In this document: positions 1-8,366 of the stretch, one piece after another
Layout: each line of letters begins with the position of its first letter
Numbering within the stretch: the stretch's first letter is position 1
Source of the DNA: an uncultured Elusimicrobiales bacterium
GTDB lineage: Bacteria > Elusimicrobiota > Elusimicrobia > Elusimicrobiales > Elusimicrobiaceae
Length of the DNA: 64,000 bases
Direction of reading: 5' to 3'
NCBI GenBank assembly: GCA_944324115.1
Contig: CALUVB010000004.1
Coordinates: 62,001 to 126,000, forward strand
Program-made: the position numbers and the translations under genes
Notes under the pieces: generated by a model
Databases searched by the model: none
Told to the model about the DNA's origin: nothing
The model's input: the letters and a program-made list of their open reading frames with translations, nothing else

Positions 1-186
1 GGTGGCGATAACGCCGTCTTCAGTTACCACAAAACCCGTACCGGTAAAGGTGGTGCCGTCTTTTTTCAATACATTAACCGCCACAATGGAGGGGGAGTTT
101 TCTTCCGCTATTTCCACGCGGGTTTTAGCCGGGGCGGCTGTTGACAGGCCCAATAGTAAAAAAAAGCACACCAGGAGACGTTGCAT
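1..186 (-). CDS. Trypsin-like (S1C/HtrA-type) serine protease, N-terminal fragment
   Basis: Only the first 62 codons are in the window; the gene runs off the left edge. The protein opens with MQRLLVCFFLLLGLSTAAPA, a clear Sec signal peptide. It continues with a stretch of the type seen at the start of DegP/HtrA-like proteases: SPSIVAVNV, then GTGFVVTEDGVIAT, where GTGF and the following 'G-I-T' segment form the first barrel strands before the catalytic His. The His, Asp and Ser lie outside the window. It is therefore probably a periplasmic or secreted protease. Which subfamily, and whether a PDZ domain follows, cannot be seen. Confidence 0.7.
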   Translation of the reverse strand, partial: MQRLLVCFFLLLGLSTAAPAKTRVEIAEENSPSIVAVNVLKKDGTTFTGTGFVVTEDGVIAT

Positions 187-311
187 GTAACAGATTATAT
201 AAATTTCGGGCTTTTTTGGCATGAAAGCGGGGGAAAACGTATATTTGCCAAGGAGTTGTATAAATTGTACACTTGTAGATAGTAGCTGTGCCGTTTAGGA
301 GTGTAAGTTCT

Positions 312-782
312 ATGGAAAAAGTGTACATTAGCCGTAAAAAATATGAATCCCTAATGGGAGAACTTAAAAATTTAAAAGATACCAAAGCGCAACTGTCCCA
401 GGAAATCGGAGAAGCCGCCGCTCAGGGTGATTTAAAGGAAAACGCCGAATACCATGCCGCTAAAGAAAAACAGGCTGAAACGCTGATTCGTATTCAAGAA
501 TTGGAGAATACATTGCGTAATGCTGAAATTACCGATAATTTAGACGTGGACCGCAGCGAAGCGCGCATTGGCGCTACCGTAACGATTTTGGATTTGGAAG
601 CGGACCTAGAGTTTACTTATACGCTGGTGGGCTCTATGGAGTCCAACCCAGACAAGGGGCTTCTCTCTGTCAAAAGCCCGTTGGCTTCCGGCGTATTGGG
701 GCATAAAGAAGGAGAAGAATTTGAAGCCCAGCTGCCCAAAGGACCGCGCAAATATAAATTAGTAAAACTGGAATACAAATAG
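312..782 (+). CDS. greA: Transcription elongation factor GreA/GreB family
   Basis: A 156-residue protein, the usual GreA length. It rescues backtracked RNA polymerase by stimulating cleavage of the nascent transcript. The N-terminal coiled coil (roughly residues 5-75) contains the family stretch QGDLKENAEYHAAKE, with the acidic tip residues that reach into the polymerase active site. The C-terminal FKBP-like domain includes IGATVTILDLE and ends GPRKYKLVKLEYK. I chose the ATG at 312 over an in-frame upstream codon at 288 because AGGAG lies at 297-301 and the protein then starts MEKVYISRKKYE, as in homologues. A strong terminator follows directly, so it is monocistronic. Confidence 0.93.
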   Translation: MEKVYISRKKYESLMGELKNLKDTKAQLSQEIGEAAAQGDLKENAEYHAAKEKQAETLIRIQELENTLRNAEITDNLDVDRSEARIGATVTILDLEADLEFTYTLVGSMESNPDKGLLSVKSPLASGVLGHKEGEEFEAQLPKGPRKYKLVKLEYK

Positions 783-804
783 CTTGCTCTTCTGTGAAAC
801 GGAT

Positions 805-830
805 AAACCCCGCCTAGAGGCGGGGTTTTT
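805..830 (+). terminator. Rho-independent terminator after greA
   Basis: A perfect ACCCCGCC/GGCGGGGT stem with a four-base TAGA loop and a following T run, 23 bases after the greA stop codon. Confidence 0.9.
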
Positions 831-920
831 GCGTTTTAAAAACACCGTCTGGAGCGATTGGGGCAAAGGCGGATTAGCCGGCAGGAAAAAGCTGTTAACG
901 CCCAAAGGCGCTTGCTAGCA

Positions 921-947
921 AAAGGCCTATTTGTGGGGTAGGCCTTT
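921..947 (+). other. Hairpin upstream of the C11 protease gene
   Basis: AAAGGCCTA pairs perfectly with TAGGCCTTT across a nine-base loop. No T tract follows, so it is not a canonical terminator. It lies 77 bases before the start codon of the C11-like protease and could sit in that gene's leader. Confidence 0.45.
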
Positions 948-1023
948 AAGCCGAAAGAACTGGGTCTAAGGGCTCTTGTTGCAGAGGCTGTTCTTTATTT
1001 TAATAAGAGTAATAGGAGAAAAT

Positions 1024-2397
1024 ATGAAAAAAATAGGTCTTTTTTTATTAGTTTTCTTGTGCTGGCAACCGGTTTTTGCTCAATCTAAAGTAATTTATGC
1101 CAATGAGCGGAATTTTCGTACAGAGCTGGGGGCTTTGTTCCATCGTTCTGAGCGGGCTATATGGGGTATGCGGCAACTTGCGGAAGATAGAAACACCCCG
1201 CAGCAAAGAGCTGCTTTTATACGCAGAGGCCAACAGTTGGCCGGACAAAATCCGGATTCTGCTTGGGCAGATGATAGAGAAACTTTGGCAAAAATTGATA
1301 AGGTGATGCAGGAAATTGAAGCCAAACAGAGGCAGCAAGAATTCCGCGGCCGGCGCAAACAATGGCAAGTGGCGTTTTTAACCATGGATTCCCTTGCCAA
1401 AACGGCTTTATATCGTTTGCAGAATAAAGTGGAAGAAGGAATCATAGCCCGGGGTGCCTTTTTAGTATGGGAAGAAAAAGACGAAATTGATGAAACGGGG
1501 TTAAGTTTGTGGGAGATCTTGGAAAAAACGGAAAGCCAGCAACTGCATGGCACCTTGTATATGGTGTATCCTTCCTCCAAAGGAGCTGTAACAGAAGAAC
1601 TTCATTTTTCATGTAAGCCGGAAATAAGCGATGTGTCGGAATTGTTGTTGAAAAACTTAAGTGCACATAATGATGCGTTCTATACCGCCTTAGTTATGTT
1701 TGCTCATGGAGACAGAGAAAATATGTATGATGGGAAAATGATATTTTCCTACGACATAGAAGATTTTTTTGACACGATAGAGAAATTAGATTTTCATATA
1801 GATGTGTTGGATATGGTGTCTTGTTATATGGGGTCGTTGCGTACGGTGTATTTAATGGCTAAAGGCAATTTGGTGGATTACAGTATTTTTTCTTCTGATT
1901 ATGCCGTATCCGGCGCTTCAAAAAGGGTAAGCCATTTCCTGCGCTTTCTGGGAAGTAATGTGGAGAATTCTATAAAAGACAGCGTATCTTCTAATCCGCA
2001 GTTCTTGCTTGCTGTGATGCAGGCCAATGAGCTGGGCTATAATATTAAAGATTTGCGTAAGCCTCTTTTGCAATGGAGTGAAAAATATGTCGCTATGGTA
2101 AAGCATGGCCCCAAAGGTATGGCCGGGCAATTGTATCAATCGTGGCCCAGGAGAGATCATTATCTTTTTGATGATTTTATTAAGCAACAAATGGATTATG
2201 TGCGTACGCATTTAGATATACAAGACCCGGTAAATAAAGAATTTATGCAAAGCAGCGGGCGTTTGTTGCGTATGCTGCAAAAAAATAAAATCGCGCAATG
2301 GTGTCTGAAAGAGTCCAAATGTACGCGGGGTATTTCCTTTCGGCCGGGAGATATGCTGTATATTTGGTCTGAGTATGGCCTGTATATTGATAGTTAA
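1024..2397 (+). CDS. Secreted clostripain-like (peptidase family C11) cysteine protease
   Basis: A 457-residue protein with signal peptide MKKIGLFLLVFLCWQPVFAQ. Residues 225-300 look like the C11 catalytic core. MFAHGD holds the candidate catalytic His (H228), and VLDMVSCYMGSLRTVY holds the candidate Cys (C267) in the position of the family's 'D-x-C-x-M-x-x-x-E'. It is followed by LVDYSIFSSDYAVSG, resembling the 'AdyivaSe' strand. The N-terminal ~200 residues are charged and helical, and I do not recognise them. The ATG at 1024 follows TAGGAGAAAAT; a 16-codon extension upstream would bury the signal peptide. The gene directly downstream is a broken paralogue. Substrate is unknown; family members cut after Arg or Lys. 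The call rests on motif order, not on overall alignment. Confidence 0.65.
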   Translation: MKKIGLFLLVFLCWQPVFAQSKVIYANERNFRTELGALFHRSERAIWGMRQLAEDRNTPQQRAAFIRRGQQLAGQNPDSAWADDRETLAKIDKVMQEIEAKQRQQEFRGRRKQWQVAFLTMDSLAKTALYRLQNKVEEGIIARGAFLVWEEKDEIDETGLSLWEILEKTESQQLHGTLYMVYPSSKGAVTEELHFSCKPEISDVSELLLKNLSAHNDAFYTALVMFAHGDRENMYDGKMIFSYDIEDFFDTIEKLDFHIDVLDMVSCYMGSLRTVYLMAKGNLVDYSIFSSDYAVSGASKRVSHFLRFLGSNVENSIKDSVSSNPQFLLAVMQANELGYNIKDLRKPLLQWSEKYVAMVKHGPKGMAGQLYQSWPRRDHYLFDDFIKQQMDYVRTHLDIQDPVNKEFMQSSGRLLRMLQKNKIAQWCLKESKCTRGISFRPGDMLYIWSEYGLYIDS

Positions 2398-2441
2398 CTG
2401 AGTCTTCGGTATAGCGTGAATTTCTTTGAAGAGATGCGATA

Positions 2442-3038
2442 ATGAAGAAATTTTGCTTATGTTTAATCTCTTTTTTCTGCTTTTGCCCGGCTTGGGCACA
2501 GGAAATAATTTGTACGGACCAAGCATGTCTGGCTAGGGGAAATGACGAATTTATTTAAACGTTCGGACCTGTCGGTAAGAGCACAGAGCAAACAACCGCC
2601 TCTCGCTGTTTGGATTTCTGCCCGTCACTATATGTCTACGCTTCCCTTAGAGGGGCGGAAATATTCTCAAACGGCGGAGGATAGCCTTGTTTCGGAGAAA
2701 GTGACGGCCATAAACAAACAGATTTCCGATCAATTTAGACAAGAGATAGAAAGGACCCGTGCCCGGCAAAAACAATGGCAAGTGGCTCTTTTGGCAGAAG
2801 ATTGGCTAACAGAGTCGGCCTTGCTGCGTTTGCAGAACAAAGTAAGGGAAGGAACGGTGGCCCGAGGGGTTTTGCTTTCTATGGGGGCCGTGGAAACAGA
2901 GCCAGCCTCTCTCTCCTCAACTGGACAAATGCGGGAATATTTCTACGTTCCGGCCTCTTTATATGTTGTTTATTCTTCTGGACAGAAGATTGTATTCCCG
3001 GCATTTCTCTGCAGCCTTTTGACTTCCTTTATACATAA
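2442..3038 (+). pseudogene. Decayed paralogue of the C11-like protease (frameshifts plus internal deletion)
   Basis: It begins with a fresh signal peptide (MKKFCLCLISFFCFCPAWAQ) that stops after 38 codons. Reading then continues in the +1 frame from about 2542, where RQKQWQVALLAEDWL and RLQNKVREGTVARG closely match RRKQWQVAFLTMDSL and RLQNKVEEGIIARG of the upstream protease. Near 2960-2980 the similarity returns to the first frame with CIPGISLQPFDFLY, matching the extreme C-terminus CTRGISFRPGDMLY of the intact gene. The catalytic His/Cys region in between is missing. This is a tandem duplicate that lost its protease core and picked up two frameshifts. Confidence 0.75.
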
Positions 3039-3061
3039 GATTACTTGGAAAAAGAGATATC

Positions 3062-3089
3062 AAAAAACCCCGGCCAGGCCGGGGTTTTT
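3062..3089 (+). terminator. Terminator between the protease remnant and the GH57 gene
   Basis: AAAAACCCCGGCC and GGCCGGGGTTTTT form a stem flanked by A and T runs, so it can stop transcription from both sides. Confidence 0.88.
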
Positions 3090-3108
3090 CAGTTTATTTA
3101 TTATGCAG

Positions 3109-4734
3109 CTATTTATATTGATTAAGCACTGCGTCTTTAGCCGCAGACGAGTAGACATTGTAATCTATTTGCTGGAAAATAGAGTCGCTGTTTTCCAAGC
3201 CATACACATAACTCTCATTTATGCGGTTGTGCTTCACTTGCTCATAGAGCTCGTTGAAACGTTTGATGTGGTCTTTGGTCCGTTTGGTAGAATATTCCTT
3301 GGCGGTTCCCGTAGTCATCAAGAACGCCCAGTCCGAAGACTGCATCAGCAGCAGCTCGCGCGCCATTTGGTTTAAGGTGCGCTTGAGCAGGCCGTCTGCA
3401 TTAGGATAGCGGTTGGCCAGCTCAGTCATGCGTTCTGCCGATTTGATGAGATGGCGGTAAATCCAGTCGTTTCCGGCGTTGAGCCATACATCATGATACC
3501 CTTTGTCTCCCCAAGAAGACATGGAAGGCTGTACTGTTTGGTTGACCGGATACATTTCCAGATATTCCATTGGGGTAACCAGTTTGATATCCGTTTGGTC
3601 ATAATAGATTTTCTTAAACAGAAACTCCAAGAAATCTATTCCTTCATACCACCAGTGTCCATACAGCTCTGCGTCGTACATAGACACTACCAACGGCTTG
3701 CGGTCCATCAGCGTAGAAAGATATTCAATTTGTTTTTGGCGGTTGAACATGAAATTGCCCGCATGCATAGCCGCTACATCGCGCGCTTCTTGCGGGTTGT
3801 AGGGCGCTTTTTCGTTCAAGGGTACTTTGCCGGTGATTTTGCAGTATTTCATGCCGATGTTACGCCGTACTCCGTCGCTGTGCAGGTAAGGCTTAATGTA
3901 GTCGTAGTCTAAATCGTACCCTAAGTCACGATAAAATTCGCGGTAGCGGCCGTCTCCGGGATAGCCGGAGTCGGCGCTCCATACCTGTTGGGCCGATTCC
4001 ATGTCGCGCGCAAAGGCAGCCACGCCGGTTTGCGGGCAATATACCGGGGCATAAATGCCGTATTTGGGGCGCGGCGTACCATGTAAAATGCCGTGCGATT
4101 CTAAAAAGAAGAAGCGAATGCCTTCATCACGCAGGAATTTGTCATCGCCGGGGTTATAGGCGCATTCTCCCAGCCAGATACCGCGCGGACTTCTGCCAAA
4201 GCGCAGACGGTAATCAGCCGCGGCCACTTTGACCTGGGCGTTGACGCTTTCTTTGTGCACCATCAGCGGCAGATAACCGTGGGTGGCGCCGCAGGTGATA
4301 ATTTCCAGCTTGCCCATATCCTGAAATTTTTTGAAACCTTCCAAAATATGGTCGTGATAGACGTTTTCAAAAAGGTCTTTGAAGCGGCGGAATTTGTCGT
4401 AATACATATGTGCTACAGCTTCAAATTCGGTGCCTTTGGTGCGTTCTATTTCTTTGCCGGAAAGTTCCACCCGTTGATTTAGGTAATGTTTAAAGCGGTC
4501 TATAAGCAACGGGTCACTCATCATGTTGCACAAAGGCGGCGTGACGGACATGGTAAGGCGGAAATCCACCCCTTCTGCCGTCAGCTTTTCAAACACGTTG
4601 AGCAACGGCAGATAGGTTTCCACCATGGCTTCATAGAACCAGTCTTCTTCCAAAAAATCGGGATATTCCGGGTGTTTAATAAATGGCAAGTGCGCATGTA
4701 ACATCAGCGCCAGATAACCTTTTTCCTGTCCCAT
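3109..4734 (-). CDS. Glycoside hydrolase family 57, 1,4-alpha-glucan branching enzyme type
   Basis: A 541-residue cytoplasmic protein of the GH57/DUF1957 kind, which makes alpha-1,6 branches in glycogen. The N-terminal (beta/alpha)7 barrel starts GYLALMLHAHLPFIKHPE (motif 1, HAHLPF). It carries GIWLGECAYNPGDD near residue 190 with the likely nucleophile Glu, and VVSMYDAELYGHWWYEG near residue 350 with the likely acid/base Asp and the GHWWYEG signature. The C-terminal ~130 residues are the helical DUF1957 region. It ends two bases downstream of the DUF4912 gene, and that pairing supports a role in polysaccharide storage. A bidirectional terminator closes the operon. Confidence 0.9.
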   Translation of the reverse strand: MGQEKGYLALMLHAHLPFIKHPEYPDFLEEDWFYEAMVETYLPLLNVFEKLTAEGVDFRLTMSVTPPLCNMMSDPLLIDRFKHYLNQRVELSGKEIERTKGTEFEAVAHMYYDKFRRFKDLFENVYHDHILEGFKKFQDMGKLEIITCGATHGYLPLMVHKESVNAQVKVAAADYRLRFGRSPRGIWLGECAYNPGDDKFLRDEGIRFFFLESHGILHGTPRPKYGIYAPVYCPQTGVAAFARDMESAQQVWSADSGYPGDGRYREFYRDLGYDLDYDYIKPYLHSDGVRRNIGMKYCKITGKVPLNEKAPYNPQEARDVAAMHAGNFMFNRQKQIEYLSTLMDRKPLVVSMYDAELYGHWWYEGIDFLEFLFKKIYYDQTDIKLVTPMEYLEMYPVNQTVQPSMSSWGDKGYHDVWLNAGNDWIYRHLIKSAERMTELANRYPNADGLLKRTLNQMARELLLMQSSDWAFLMTTGTAKEYSTKRTKDHIKRFNELYEQVKHNRINESYVYGLENSDSIFQQIDYNVYSSAAKDAVLNQYK

Positions 4735-4736
4735 AC

Positions 4737-5630
4737 TTATTTCCCCTGTTCACGCAAGGCTTTAATATGTACCTGGCGGGTTTTGTCGCCTTTTTTATTG
4801 GTGGCTTTAATGGGCAAATCCAGCACCGCGCCGGCCGGCAAGGCCTGGCGGAGTGAAAATTTGCCGTTTTGCAATTTAATTTCTTTGCCGTTAATCGTAA
4901 CAAAAGCATTAGGAGAAGCCGAGCCGTAGACAATAATTTCACAGTCGGCCTGCAGCCAAATGTCTTCATCTTCTTGCGGCGCCGGAGCCGGCACAGTATG
5001 CAGAGCAAAAGAAGTCCAGGAAGAACGGGCGGAGCTGGGCGCATTTCCCGCGCCGGCCAATTCGGTCAAGCGCCACCGCTGGTCCACTACTTGCATCAGT
5101 TCGCTGGCTCCCATGCCGATGCGGTCTGCACCGGAAAGCTGCAAGAGTTTAATGAAATCGCCTTCCACGCTCATCCATTTATCGTCAATCACGTCAGACA
5201 CTTTGCCCGGAGGCAACGTAATCATGTTGCTGCGGGTCAGCAGGATAAACTGTCCTTGCGGAGTGATAAAGCCCAAATCGGCAATATAGCCGCGGCCCGG
5301 CTGCGGGGCGTGGATATACCAGCTTTTAGCATCAAAAATAACAGGCATATCATAATAAGCGTTAGCGTTGGTGCCGTCAAAATAATTCACCCCGGTTACG
5401 TCATACAAACGGATAACCGTACGGGAATGGTCTAACACTTCTGCGCCGTATTGCCCGCGTACATAATCAAATGTTTCGTTGGTAATTTCCCAGAACAGAA
5501 ACATCCAGGCCGGATCTTTAGGAAGCAAATAGCTTTCGGTGGTGCCATACCCGGAAGGAATATCTCCCTGTTCCTGGGGCACCGAGGGCCGCACTTGGTT
5601 AAAGGCGGCGGAAGATAAGTTTTTCTCCAT
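4737..5630 (-). CDS. DUF4912 domain protein, partner of the GH57 enzyme
   Basis: A 297-residue protein. The DUF4912 signature is clear: SGYGTTESYLLPKDPAWMF followed by FLFWEITNETFDYVRGQYG (about residues 26-65), and further on YFDGTNANAYYDMPV and WYIHAPQPGRGYIADLG. The C-terminal ~80 residues (IIVYGSASPNAFVTINGKEI) look like a small beta-sandwich, as in surface or carbohydrate-binding modules. The biochemical function is unknown; DUF4912 genes are often found beside GH57 enzymes, as here. It is first in a two-gene operon, with only two bases between its stop and the GH57 start. Confidence 0.85.
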   Translation of the reverse strand: MEKNLSSAAFNQVRPSVPQEQGDIPSGYGTTESYLLPKDPAWMFLFWEITNETFDYVRGQYGAEVLDHSRTVIRLYDVTGVNYFDGTNANAYYDMPVIFDAKSWYIHAPQPGRGYIADLGFITPQGQFILLTRSNMITLPPGKVSDVIDDKWMSVEGDFIKLLQLSGADRIGMGASELMQVVDQRWRLTELAGAGNAPSSARSSWTSFALHTVPAPAPQEDEDIWLQADCEIIVYGSASPNAFVTINGKEIKLQNGKFSLRQALPAGAVLDLPIKATNKKGDKTRQVHIKALREQGK

Positions 5631-5732
5631 AACAAAACCTCACCCTTTTTTTACTGATATACAGATTTATATTTATTTTAGCATTTTTGAAAAAGATAAC
5701 ATGTTTTTTTGTAAAAATTTTCCGTCTTGGTA

Positions 5733-5760
5733 TTGCAAAAACTATAAATTAATGTAGAAT
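5733..5760 (+). promoter_or_regulatory. Putative sigma-70 promoter for tdh-kbl
   Basis: TTGCAA at 5733-5738 and TAGAAT at 5755-5760 with a 16-base spacer, in the 164-base divergent gap between the DUF4912 gene and tdh. Transcription would start about 27 bases before the tdh start codon. This comes from consensus reading only. Confidence 0.5.
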
Positions 5761-5794
5761 GGAAATACGGGCCCGCACCGGGCCGGGAGGACTC

Positions 5795-6832
5795 ATGAAA
5801 GCGCTTTGTAAAACCAAACCCGCCAAAGGCGCGGAATTTATAGATGTGGCTGTTCCCAAAATCCAAAAAGACGAATTGTTGGTCAAAATTTACAGAACTT
5901 CCATTTGCGGCAGCGATATCCCCGTATATAATTACACCGGTTGGGCGCCGCAGCGCATACCTATTCCGTTTATTTTCGGACATGAATTGTGCGGTACGGT
6001 GGTGGAAGTGGGGGCCGATGCGCACGGCTTTGAAAAAGGAGATTTTATTTCCATTGAGTCGCACGTTTGGTGCGGCAAATGCTATGAATGCCGCACCAAT
6101 CACCGCGACGTGTGCGCACATAACCAAACCATTGGCCTAGACCGCCCCGGCGGTTTTGCTGAATACGCCGCCATTCCCGCCCGCTGCGGCTGGAAACACA
6201 AAGACGACAGTTTAAAAGATATTGCTTCTATTATGGAGCCGTTGGGCAACGCTGTCTATGCCACGCTGGCAAATGATATTGCGGGCAAAGTGGTGCTAAT
6301 CAGCGGTATGGGGGCGCAGGGTTTGTTTGCCGCCAATGTGGCCAAAGCCTGTGGTGCGGCCAAAGTGATTGCCACAGAAATGTCCGCCTTTCGCAAAAAA
6401 CTGGCCGAGCAAATGGGGGCTGATGTCATTATTGACCCGTCTGAAGCGGGCGCTTTGGAAAAAATCATCAAGGCTTCCGGTGATGAAAAAGGCGTAGATG
6501 TAGTGATAGAAATGTCGGGCCACCCTGCCGGCATAGATTTGGCGTTGCACGCCATTAAACCGGCGGGACATTTTGTGGCGTTTGGCCTGCCCGGCGGACC
6601 GGTGACGATAGATTATGCCAATTTGATTGTGTTTAAAGGCGTACAGGTACAGGGGCTGACCGGGCGCAAAATTTATGAAAGCTGGTATACGATGGACTCC
6701 CTTTTGCGCAGCGGCAAAATCAATCCGCGCCCCGTCATTACGCATGAATTTGAAATGAAAGACTTTGAAAAGGCCTTTGCCGCCATGACCGACCCCGAAC
6801 ACAAATGCGGCAAAGTGATTATGGTGCCGTAA
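5795..6832 (+). CDS. tdh: L-threonine 3-dehydrogenase
   Basis: A 345-residue zinc-dependent medium-chain dehydrogenase that oxidises L-threonine to 2-amino-3-ketobutyrate with NAD+. The catalytic zinc ligands are visible in TSICGSD (Cys) and FGHE (His-Glu). The structural-zinc cysteines are in CGKCYECRTNHRDVC. The nucleotide-binding glycine motif is reduced to LISGMGAQGLFAA. The downstream DVVIEMSGHPAGID and TGRKIYESWYTM segments are typical of TDH rather than of generic alcohol dehydrogenases. The ATG at 5795 has GGGAGG five bases upstream and is preferred over an in-frame ATG at 5759. The next gene, nine bases later, is kbl, which uses its product; together they make glycine and acetyl-CoA. 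Confidence 0.95.
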   Translation: MKALCKTKPAKGAEFIDVAVPKIQKDELLVKIYRTSICGSDIPVYNYTGWAPQRIPIPFIFGHELCGTVVEVGADAHGFEKGDFISIESHVWCGKCYECRTNHRDVCAHNQTIGLDRPGGFAEYAAIPARCGWKHKDDSLKDIASIMEPLGNAVYATLANDIAGKVVLISGMGAQGLFAANVAKACGAAKVIATEMSAFRKKLAEQMGADVIIDPSEAGALEKIIKASGDEKGVDVVIEMSGHPAGIDLALHAIKPAGHFVAFGLPGGPVTIDYANLIVFKGVQVQGLTGRKIYESWYTMDSLLRSGKINPRPVITHEFEMKDFEKAFAAMTDPEHKCGKVIMVP

Positions 6833-6841
6833 GGAGAAACT

Positions 6842-8032
6842 ATGAACGAAAAGTTTGCTTTTTTAGACGAAGAAATTGCCCAGCTAAAGGCGAAAAACCG
6901 CTTTATTAAACTGCATATCTTACAGTCGGCCCAGTCCCCGGTGGCGGTAATTGACGGCAAAGAAGTGGTCAATTTAACCTCCAACAACTACCTCAATTTA
7001 ACCACCCACCCCGCCGTCAAAAAGGCTGCCGTAGAAGCGGTGGAAAAATACGGCATCGGCACCGCCGCGGTGCGCACCATTATCGGTACGATGACTATGC
7101 ATGAGGAGCTGGAAAAACGACTGGCCGCCTTTAAAGGGGCCGAAGCGGCTGTTTTGACCCAGTCCGGCTTTACCGCCAACACCGCTACCTGCCAGTGTTT
7201 GATGACCTCCCCGGAAGACGTGCTGATTTCAGATGAGCTTAACCACGCCTCTATTATTGACGGCGGGCGCCTGGCTAAAGCCAAAAAGAAAGTATACCGC
7301 CACAGCGATATGGCGCACTTAAAAGAAATTTTGGAAAGCGATGAGGTAAAACACGCCCGGCGTAAATTGTTGGTAACCGATGGCGTGTTTAGTATGGACG
7401 GTGACATTTGCAACCTGCCCGACATCGTGGAGCTGTGTAATAAACATGGCGTGATTACCATGATTGACGACGCGCATGCTTCCGGCGTATTGGGCGAGCA
7501 TGGGCACGGCACCGTAGAGCATTTTCACATGCAGGGGCAGGTGGACATACAAATCGGCACCTTGTCCAAAGCGTTTGCCGCTGTGGGCGGTTATGTGGCG
7601 GGCCCGCAGAAACTGCGTGACTATATGGTGTCCACCGCGCGTCCGTTTTTGTTTTCCAGTTCCCAGCCTCCCTCTGTGATTGCCACCTGTTTGGCGGGGT
7701 TAGACGTGATTGAAAATGAGCCGCAGCGGCTTAAAAAATTATGGGATAATACCCATTATTTCAAAACGGCCCTGCAGAAAGCCGGCTTTGATACCGGTCA
7801 CAGCCAAACGCCCGTCACCCCCGTCATGGTGGGCGACAGCGCCAAAGCACAGCAGTTTAGCAAGCGGCTGTTTGAAGAGGGCGTGTTTGCACTGGCTATC
7901 GTGTTTCCCACCGTGCCGCGCGGCAAAGAGCGTCTGCGTACTATTGTAACGGCGGGTCACGAGCTTAAAGACCTGGAGTTTGCCGCCGCCAAGTTTGCCA
8001 AAGTGGGCAAAGAAATGGGGCTGATTAAATAG
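6842..8032 (+). CDS. kbl: Glycine C-acetyltransferase (2-amino-3-ketobutyrate CoA ligase)
   Basis: A 396-residue PLP enzyme of the alpha-oxoamine synthase family; KBL proteins are about 395-400 residues. It cleaves 2-amino-3-ketobutyrate with CoA to glycine and acetyl-CoA. Seen: NLTSNNYLNLTTHP at the N-terminus, the PLP-binding ITMIDDAHASGVLGEHGHGT, and the Schiff-base lysine in GTLSKAFAAVGGYVAG. It sits nine bases after tdh with AGGAGA in front of the ATG, so the two are co-transcribed and translated. 8-Amino-7-oxononanoate synthase is the closest alternative, but the tdh neighbour and the absence of other biotin-synthesis genes argue for KBL. Confidence 0.92.
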   Translation: MNEKFAFLDEEIAQLKAKNRFIKLHILQSAQSPVAVIDGKEVVNLTSNNYLNLTTHPAVKKAAVEAVEKYGIGTAAVRTIIGTMTMHEELEKRLAAFKGAEAAVLTQSGFTANTATCQCLMTSPEDVLISDELNHASIIDGGRLAKAKKKVYRHSDMAHLKEILESDEVKHARRKLLVTDGVFSMDGDICNLPDIVELCNKHGVITMIDDAHASGVLGEHGHGTVEHFHMQGQVDIQIGTLSKAFAAVGGYVAGPQKLRDYMVSTARPFLFSSSQPPSVIATCLAGLDVIENEPQRLKKLWDNTHYFKTALQKAGFDTGHSQTPVTPVMVGDSAKAQQFSKRLFEEGVFALAIVFPTVPRGKERLRTIVTAGHELKDLEFAAAKFAKVGKEMGLIK

Positions 8033-8067
8033 GTTGTTTCTTATTTATATTGCCGTTATGTGTACCG

Positions 8068-8098
8068 CCGTGCCCTTTGAACAGGGCACGGTTTTTTT
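8068..8098 (+). terminator. Terminator of the tdh-kbl operon
   Basis: CCGTGCCCT and AGGGCACGG form a nine-base-pair stem with a six-base loop and then seven T residues. The 234 bases from here to the pilin element hold no gene that I can support. Confidence 0.92.
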
Positions 8099-8332
8099 AC
8101 GTTTGGTACTCAGCGGGCACGGCGGGGGATAGTTAGGAGTGTGCACACTTTGCCCCGGCTCTGCTAAAAGAAAGTGCGTTTTCGGTTGCAGGGCGGCGGG
8201 CTGATTTACTAAATTACTATGTCCTTGGCGTTAGCGGGTGCTGCCCAAGTTGCCCTGGGACCTTTTGTATTTCGGCTTTTGGAGCGTTTAAATTTTTAGC
8301 CGCCTTGCCAAGCCACCAAAATCCAAAAGGGG

Positions 8333-8362
8333 TTGCATTGTTTTTTTTTTTTGATAAATTTT
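8333..8362 (+). promoter_or_regulatory. T12-containing pilin upstream element (copy 1)
   Basis: TTGCATTG, then twelve T residues (8341-8352), then GATAAATTTTAT, ending just before the pilin ATG at 8367. The same arrangement with identical spacing occurs at 17610-17637 before the second pilin. TTGCAT fits a -35 box and TAAATT (8355-8360) a weak -10 with a 16-base spacer. That would put the start of transcription at or next to the ATG. The homopolymer lies inside the spacer, so slippage would change promoter spacing. Confidence 0.6.
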
Positions 8363-8366
8363 ATCT

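Noticed and set aside
288-311. Eight-residue N-terminal extension of GreA
   Set aside because: The AGGAG at 297-301 and homologue starts favour 312.
3451-3912. 153-codon frame on the plus strand opposite the GH57 gene
   Set aside because: It lies entirely inside the well-supported GH57 coding sequence and has no ribosome site or recognisable motif.
8099-8332. Possible small gene or riboswitch before pilin 1
   Set aside because: Only a short CTTTTGGA/TCCAAAAG inverted repeat is present; there is no conserved aptamer pattern or open frame with a ribosome site.
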